Positions 58,597-64,000 of a DNA stretch of 64,000 nucleotides are shown here, in pieces (position 1 is the first letter of the stretch; each line of letters begins with the position of its first letter). Source of the stretch: Hyperoplus lanceolatus (Eukaryota > Chordata > Actinopteri > Uranoscopiformes > Ammodytidae); assembly GCA_026929865.2 (NCBI GenBank), contig CM049400.1:28071501-28135500 (forward strand), in the 5' to 3' direction. The notes under the pieces were generated by a model that was not told where the DNA came from, did not search any database, and saw nothing but the letters and a program-made list of their open reading frames with translations. The position numbers and the translations under genes were made by a program.

Positions 58597-60387
58597 CTGG
58601 AGAACAGAGAGAGGGAAAGGATGATTAATCTGCTAAACATCTGCTATGGGCTAGGGGTGTAGAAATGCCTCCTCTTGAGTTGATTCGTCCCCTGTATTAA
58701 AGATATGAAGCCACATTTTTTCTTTAATGAGGAGTAAATATGCACAACACGTGGATCATGTTTAAACGTTTTTTTATGGCAAATCACATCTATTTTTAGA
58801 CTATTTGGATCAAGTGTCATTTTCTCGATATAAATGAATCTGTCTGCTGCATAGTTGACTCTGTCCTACAAAAAATCCAAAAAACTAAAGAACCTGAAGC
58901 AAGTGTAACTTAATCCCCCAATTACACAATATTTCATTCAAATGACTAGTTTAGACAGAATGCATAACTGAACTTGGTATACAGTAAAGGGTGTTGCCGT
59001 TTGTAGCAGCCCACAGCTAAGGTGGGGGAAATTCTGTTAAAAGGGATGATGAGAGTAAAGACATCATGTAACCCAGATATCTCAGCTTCACGTCATTAAG
59101 TTTTAACATGGAATGTTTCTGTGCTGATATTTTGATTTTGGACGTTGAAGATGCTGTAGTCGTTTTGTCACGTAAATGAAGTGGCTTGTAAACAAAAGAT
59201 AGTTTAACATTTTTACAGTTCGTACTTTGCATTAATTCTAAACTATTTTTACGCATATGTTTGGGTCTGTGTGCCAAATATATCCGTGCGTAAAAGCTGT
59301 GCGCACCTGATTTGTTCCCCCCTATCGTGAGGTTTATTTTCTTTTTAAGTTAGTTCTTAATTTTTTTCCATTATATATTATATCCTTCCTAAAGCTGTAA
59401 GAATTATATATGCAGTAATTATTACATTTAGCACTCACCAGCCCACTGGAAGTTTTCATCCCAAACGGACCACATCTGTACAATGAAAAACGGCGCCCAG
59501 CAAACAATGTACGCCAAAACTATCACAAAAGTCATTTTCACTGTCCTCAGTTTGGCTCTTGATATCGTTGTAACGCTGCTGACTGAATGCTTCCCAATCA
59601 GCCCGCTCTTGCTGGCGGCACCGGACGTCGTTTTACATTTCTTGTATTTGATATTTTTCCATATGCTGTGGCAGATGAACCCGTAGCACAGCATGAGAAT
59701 GACCACAGGCACCAGGAAAATGCCCACGGTGATCCAGGTGATGTACGCCTGGGCGCCCCAAGGCTCGATGAAGTGCGCCCAGCAGTCATACACGTCCGAG
59801 CCGTTCTTGATCTCGCTAAGGGAAAAGATGAAGTACTGTGGGGTGCTCAGCACCAGGCTGCACGTCCACGTGGAGACGATCATGATGTAGGATCGCTGCG
59901 TGGGCTGCTGGAGGGTTTTCAGCGGGTGGCAGATGGCAATGTACCGGTCCAGGGTCATCATCACCATCATATAGGTGGACGCAAACATCCCCATCACCTG
60001 GAGATGAGTGACTATCCTGCAGAGAAAGTCCGGGCCGTAGAAGCGAAAGGTTATCTTCCAGCAGAGCTGCGGCAGCACCTGGAAGAAGGCGACCACCAGG
60101 TCCGCCAGGCACAGATGTTTGATGAAAAGGTGCATCCGCGACATCTTCTTCTTCGTGTTGTTCATTGCCAGCAGGACACTGACATTCCCAATCACAGCAA
60201 CCACGAAGGTGATGCACAGGACCATAATCTCGATTTGGGCTACCTCTTCGTTCCGTGCATCCAGATCGGAGCCGTTCGTGGGGACGGTAGTGTTTCCAGA
60301 CGTCTCCATCGTAAAGTCATCAATGGAACTGAAAACCAGAGAATGGTTCCTTCCGTTCATGGTGAGCGCATAGTCAGAAGTGTGCAT
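58313..60387 (-). CDS. avpr1a: V1a-type arginine vasotocin receptor, full coding region (2 exons)
   Basis: A class A GPCR for the nonapeptide vasotocin (fish vasopressin). The family couples through Gq to phospholipase C and acts at the plasma membrane in social behaviour, osmoregulation and smooth muscle. Exons 60387-59439 and 58596-58313 join in phase to 410 residues. Visible features: N-glycosylation sites Asn14, Asn32, Asn38; TM1 about 51-75; HLCLAD in TM2 (Asp96); Cys123-Cys202 disulphide pair; [16 protein letters not shown] at 147-162; TM6 CWAPFF at 297-302; TM7 NSCCNPWIY at 333-341; palmitoylation-type Cys355/358/359. The single intron between TM6 and TM7 is diagnostic of the vasopressin/oxytocin receptor family. 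[10 protein letters not shown] and QMWSVWD favour V1a over V2 and oxytocin types. Teleosts usually have two V1a paralogs (avpr1aa, avpr1ab); linkage to ppm1h fits the ancestral locus but I cannot decide which. The start could be Met1 or Met10. Confidence 0.95.
58597..59438 (-). other. avpr1a: avpr1a intron
   Basis: 842 bp, GTGAGT...TCTCCAG, phase 1. AT-rich, with no other feature recognised. Confidence 0.93.
59439..60387 (-). CDS. avpr1a: avpr1a exon 1
   Basis: Residues 1-316 plus one base of codon 317: N-terminus through TM6. The donor is G|GTGAGT at 59438. Met1 (60387) lies in the context GCC ATG C. Met10 (60360-60358) has the stronger context ACC ATG A and coincides with the stop of an upstream ORF, so either could be the main start. 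Confidence 0.95.
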
Positions 60388-60479
60388 GGCACTACCCCAC
60401 CGTGCGTCCTCGCAGATACAGTGCCAGAGGGACTGTGAAGTGCCTCTCCAATCCGTATATGGAGATACCTGATGATCAT
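60357..60479 (-). other. upstream ORF overlapping the avpr1a start
   Basis: On the minus strand an ATG at 60479-60477 opens 40 codons, out of frame with the receptor. It runs past Met1 and stops with a TGA that overlaps the receptor's Met10 codon (ATGA arrangement). It is relevant only if the leader begins upstream of 60479, which the TATA-like position would allow. Confidence 0.4.
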
Positions 60480-60521
60480 AGGGAGAAACGGATGCTCTGT
60501 GACTTGTGGCTGCTGTCCGGG

Positions 60522-60530
60522 CTTTTTAAA
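60522..60530 (-). promoter_or_regulatory. avpr1a: TATA-like box of avpr1a
   Basis: TTTAAAAAG on the minus strand, about 135 bp upstream of the ATG. It would place the transcription start near 60495-60500 and give a leader of about 110 nt. A single motif without experimental support. Confidence 0.35.
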
Positions 60531-60539
60531 CTCGAAATT

Positions 60540-63500
60540 TCAGGCAGCGTGTGCGTAAAGCGGATAGGCTACACTGCAAAAAATAAAACACCTTACAACG
60601 TTTTAGATTTAAATCCTAAAACACGTTTTTCCTCAAACAAAATTGCACAAATGCAGGTTTTTGACATAAACGTTGTACTTGTTTTAAATAATACAATGTC
60701 CATGTTTTTTTTGTTGAAAAAAAATAGAAATTGCACTGACTCTAGAGGCTTATTAAGTAAAACAAAACTGAAACCCTAAACACTTCAATAAATGCTTTTA
60801 ATTATCTTGTGAGACATTTTAAAAGGTAATTTTTATGGGTGAGAATTTTTTTGCAGTGCACATCAAACCCATTCCCTATGGTGTGCACAGCCTCCAAATC
60901 ACCACAGTCACTCTCACTCATAGCATGGGCCTCATGTTTAGAAACATGTGTGCATTAAAAGGGTCACTAAAAGATTCCAGAAATTCCAATGGCAGTAAGT
61001 GGAGTTGCACCGTTAAAATAAGCAGCTCATAAAAGCTGCTATACTTTACAAAGAGATTTACAGTGTTCCCCAATAAAGGGCAGAGTGAGTTTAAACAAAG
61101 TAATCACTTCATATTTCAAGCCCACTTACCTTTGATTTCAAGCAGACCTTGTTGTAAAATGAGCAAAATATCAGTTGAAATAAATGAAATGCAATGGGAA
61201 TGTATTTTTTCGTAAACAAAATTAATGTTAAATCATACAAAGTCAATTGTGTAAAACATCCTAAATATCAGTCACTCTAGCCCAAACGTTTAGCAATTAC
61301 AATGAGTGTATGTATTATATGTTGGAACACTGGGTTGGGCATTAATGGCCGACAAGAGGTTATTTAGGTGAGCTCACCTGGGCAGGTAGCAGTGATTGGA
61401 GCTGGGTGAGTACGGTTTTTGACTGTATCCTGTCGTGTAGCATCCACACTCACTGTTCTTTTGTAGCTAATATGGTTACTGAAGCAAAGGAACGTTGTTG
61501 TTATCAAGTGCATGCGTCACACACTACCTGTACCCCACTCTAGCAATCCTTTGGCGACTTTTGAGTGGCAAAAGTCACCACAGTTTGGATTGTATTTTTC
61601 ACCATACTATACAATTGAAAATACCTCTGGATAACCTGCAAACAGGAGTACCAGACAGTGGTACCAGGAATTTGAGCGAACAGGGACTAGCTATTTGAGC
61701 TGCCTGCATATTTTCTCTGTCTCTTGCTACACCTTTTAAACCTTCCAGTCTCCGTTGCTGCTGTTGCACTGTCTGGCAGTGCTTTGTTTCAGCATCTTTG
61801 ACGACACTGCCTCGGTTTCCAAGTGAGCCATGGTCATGTTAATTACTTATTACAGTTTCCACTGCGAAAGCACATGATTGCCAACTGGCCGTGGGTATCC
61901 GGCAGCTATTCAGCTCATCTGATCCATGTGCTGATAGTGAGGATTGTTATCTTTATTACGTTTACACTGGATCCACCATCCAGATCTGCTCTGTTTCATT
62001 TCCGAAGGCCCTTGTAGTGCAAACTGGAGCACCCTTTCCTAAAATTTCCTGCTGGCCTGGTTGAACTGGCTCAGTGGTATAATGAGGTTTTCTCAATTAT
62101 CCCGGCGATAAGTCTTTGCTAATCTTTCCAATCAGATTTCCGATGCCTTGGGCTTCTGTTGACCAGCTAACCAGCCGCCTCCCATGGGAGCCCCTTGTTG
62201 TGTGTTTAATTTCTATTCCCGTCATTCACTCCTGTGCAGTCTGGTCTCGTCCTTGGGGCTCCAAGGACAGTGGAGCGGATGTCTCCCTTCACGCTGGACT
62301 GAACCGTGTTTGCCCTCATCTCCTGTTTTTGAAGATGTTCACCGGAGACGTTCCTGGGCTGTTATTAAGGCTCCGGGCTTGGTTTGTCTCATCAAGTTCA
62401 GAACACAAAGACACTGTTCACCGTCCTCGACTGCGAGCCTGGGAATCATGGGAATGCGTGTTGCGTCTGAAGATGGCGGAGCAGTCAGACTGAATCATTT
62501 CCATGATGTTTGCCTTTTATTCACGGGCTGAAGGTTTCACAGGAGTTTCTCAAACTCTTTCACCTCAGGAGTATTGTTCAAATCCTTGGGGATAAAGATT
62601 CCTGTCAAGCAGTTTCTTCTTTTATAAAAACAAACTGTCTGTCTAGCACAACTTCAATTTGTTATCAGAAAGCTTTGTGAGTTTCAAAACATCTTCAACA
62701 CACATTTCAACGGAAATATGTAGCCTGATTTTAATCCAAGTCTAGCGTTCAAAGTGACATTTACAACCTGTTTGGATCCCCCCCCCGTGTCAACTCCTCC
62801 TCAGATCTCTCTTTAATTTACCATTTAGCAGACATTTTTTGTTGTGTTCAAAATCACATCTCTCAGCCTTTCAGTTGATGGAATATATCAGTAAGGATCA
62901 GTGTGTGCTCTGTCACAAAGTAAAAAGTTGAACATCACCGTTTAAGGACTCCATACATTGCTTATGTCACTGTCACATGTAACCTCCTGCATGACAAATC
63001 TCTTTATACAGACTGTATGTACGCACGCTTCCTTTGTTCTGTCCAGTTCATATCATAAATACCTTGTGCGTTATGACACCCTGTCTGTTCATTGTGCTCC
63101 TTGTATGACCTAAACAGTGTATTTGCACACACCGACTTCAAGAAGGAGCACCTTAAAAACGACTTGTTGAAAAAAAGTTTGAAAAAGAAGAATCGCAGAG
63201 GTTTTCTTTACTGCATTAAAAAAAACACACAGATCTGTTTGTCTCCTGGACGACTGCGGCGCCACGAAGATCACATCAAACAAACAATTGAATTATCTGT
63301 TTTCTTAATGGATGAATTTATGACAATTAACATGACCTCTGCAGAGGCCACATACAATACATGTTATGTAAGTTTTTATGTGGTTTGCATGTTCTCCTCA
63401 GGCCTCTGGGCTGATGATAAATCAGCGCTTCAGTAAACAGGGCACTGGGTTTTATAATCGTGAAAATCCGTACCTAGTACACATTGGTTACGCAACCTGG

Positions 63501-64000
63501 ACCTAAGTAAATGTAATCATTTTTTAAGCCACTTTCCTCACCTCTGTGTTTGAAAAAGAAAATAGCACAGAAGGCTCACCAATAGACAAATGATTGACCA
63601 CAAAACACGTAGCTTTCATTTTTATTATTAAGGCTATATAGGCTTTCTATAGGAACCAAGGCAAGTAGCCATACCTGCTAAATACATTCTTGTTATAATT
63701 ACCACTTAGGAATCAATAGGGTGCCATTTAATGAGTCTGAAATCGTTACAAAGCTGGCAAAAGGAAAAGGACCCAGACACAAACAGATTGACAGAGACTG
63801 AGTGGTGAGGTGATTATTTCTTGCAGGAACACGATGCAACAACACTGGTAAAGCTGAAAGACTGTCCAACCTGACGAAAAAATAATTATAGATAAACACA
63901 GGCACAGAGGCAACAGAGGATGTCACCCTGACCGATTGAGTCGTACGTGTACTGGGTGTTGTTTGTTACATGATGGGAAGCAGGTGACAGGGAGCATTGA
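60540..64000. other. avpr1a upstream flank
   Basis: No gene is recognised. The block at 62100-62500 is less AT-rich and has open frames without recognisable protein content. Elsewhere the sequence is AT-rich with short homopolymers (C-run near 62779-62786). It probably contains avpr1a regulatory DNA, but I can define no element. Confidence 0.45.

Noticed and set aside
59587..60438. A 283-codon open frame on the plus strand opposite avpr1a exon 1
   Set aside because: It is the antisense shadow of the receptor exon. Its peptide is low in hydrophobic structure, rich in His/Asp/Arg, and matches no family I know. The minus-strand frame is an unambiguous GPCR with consistent splicing.
62116..62531. 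Two overlapping open frames of 125 and 115 codons upstream of avpr1a
   Set aside because: The frames overlap each other, show no recognisable motif and no matching splice partners. The peptides look like random translation of moderately GC-rich sequence.
63092..63436. A 114-codon open frame with a Lys-rich segment
   Set aside because: Low-complexity lysine and asparagine content from A-rich DNA, no domain, no splice or conservation evidence.

Overview
This window is vertebrate nuclear DNA and almost certainly comes from a ray-finned (teleost) fish. Genes are split by GT-AG introns, and coding sequence makes up only about 3 kb of 64 kb. The introns are full of long (TG)n, (CA)n, (GA)n and (TGAG)n arrays. 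The mobile-element debris looks like fish families: an L2/CR1-like LINE, a tRNA-derived SINE, a short hAT-like element and a probable solo LTR. Gene order and orientation are mon2 (+), let-7i (+), ppm1h (-), avpr1a (-). To my knowledge this is the order of the human 12q14 block MON2-MIRLET7I-PPM1H-AVPR1A, so it is an ancient conserved linkage.

Layout. 1-1190: last coding exon and 3' UTR of mon2. 2235-2318: complete let-7i hairpin. About 7.6-8.65 kb: probable ppm1h 3' UTR. 8650-38069: the complete ppm1h coding region on the minus strand in ten exons that join without a frame break into 514 codons. Its introns hold a candidate solo LTR, a GC/GA-rich island, AT-rich blocks that look like conserved noncoding elements, a CTCF-like site and large microsatellites. 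About 38.3-57.5 kb: intergenic, with no gene recognised but many repeats (nested inverted-repeat elements at 38.35-40.98 kb, a perfect 24-bp hairpin at 43.8 kb, a SINE with exact 12-bp target duplication at 47.66-48.02 kb, and a LINE at 50.7-52.2 kb split by a hAT-like insertion with an exact 8-bp target duplication). 58313-60387: complete two-exon V1a-type vasotocin receptor gene, minus strand. 60.5-64 kb: upstream flank with no gene recognised.

The genes do not form one pathway. MON2 acts in endosome-Golgi trafficking, let-7i is a post-transcriptional repressor, PPM1H is a Golgi-associated PP2C phosphatase for phospho-Rabs, and V1a is a Gq-coupled nonapeptide receptor. Their linkage is syntenic, possibly held by shared regulatory DNA.

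The most notable observations are: a GC-AG intron in ppm1h; two ppm1h 3' splice sites sitting next to microsatellites (a roughly 85-bp CT tract at exon 7 and a GT tract at exon 4); upstream ORFs overlapping the start codons of both ppm1h and avpr1a; and the nested transposon structures. I did not find evidence for a wholly new biological system.
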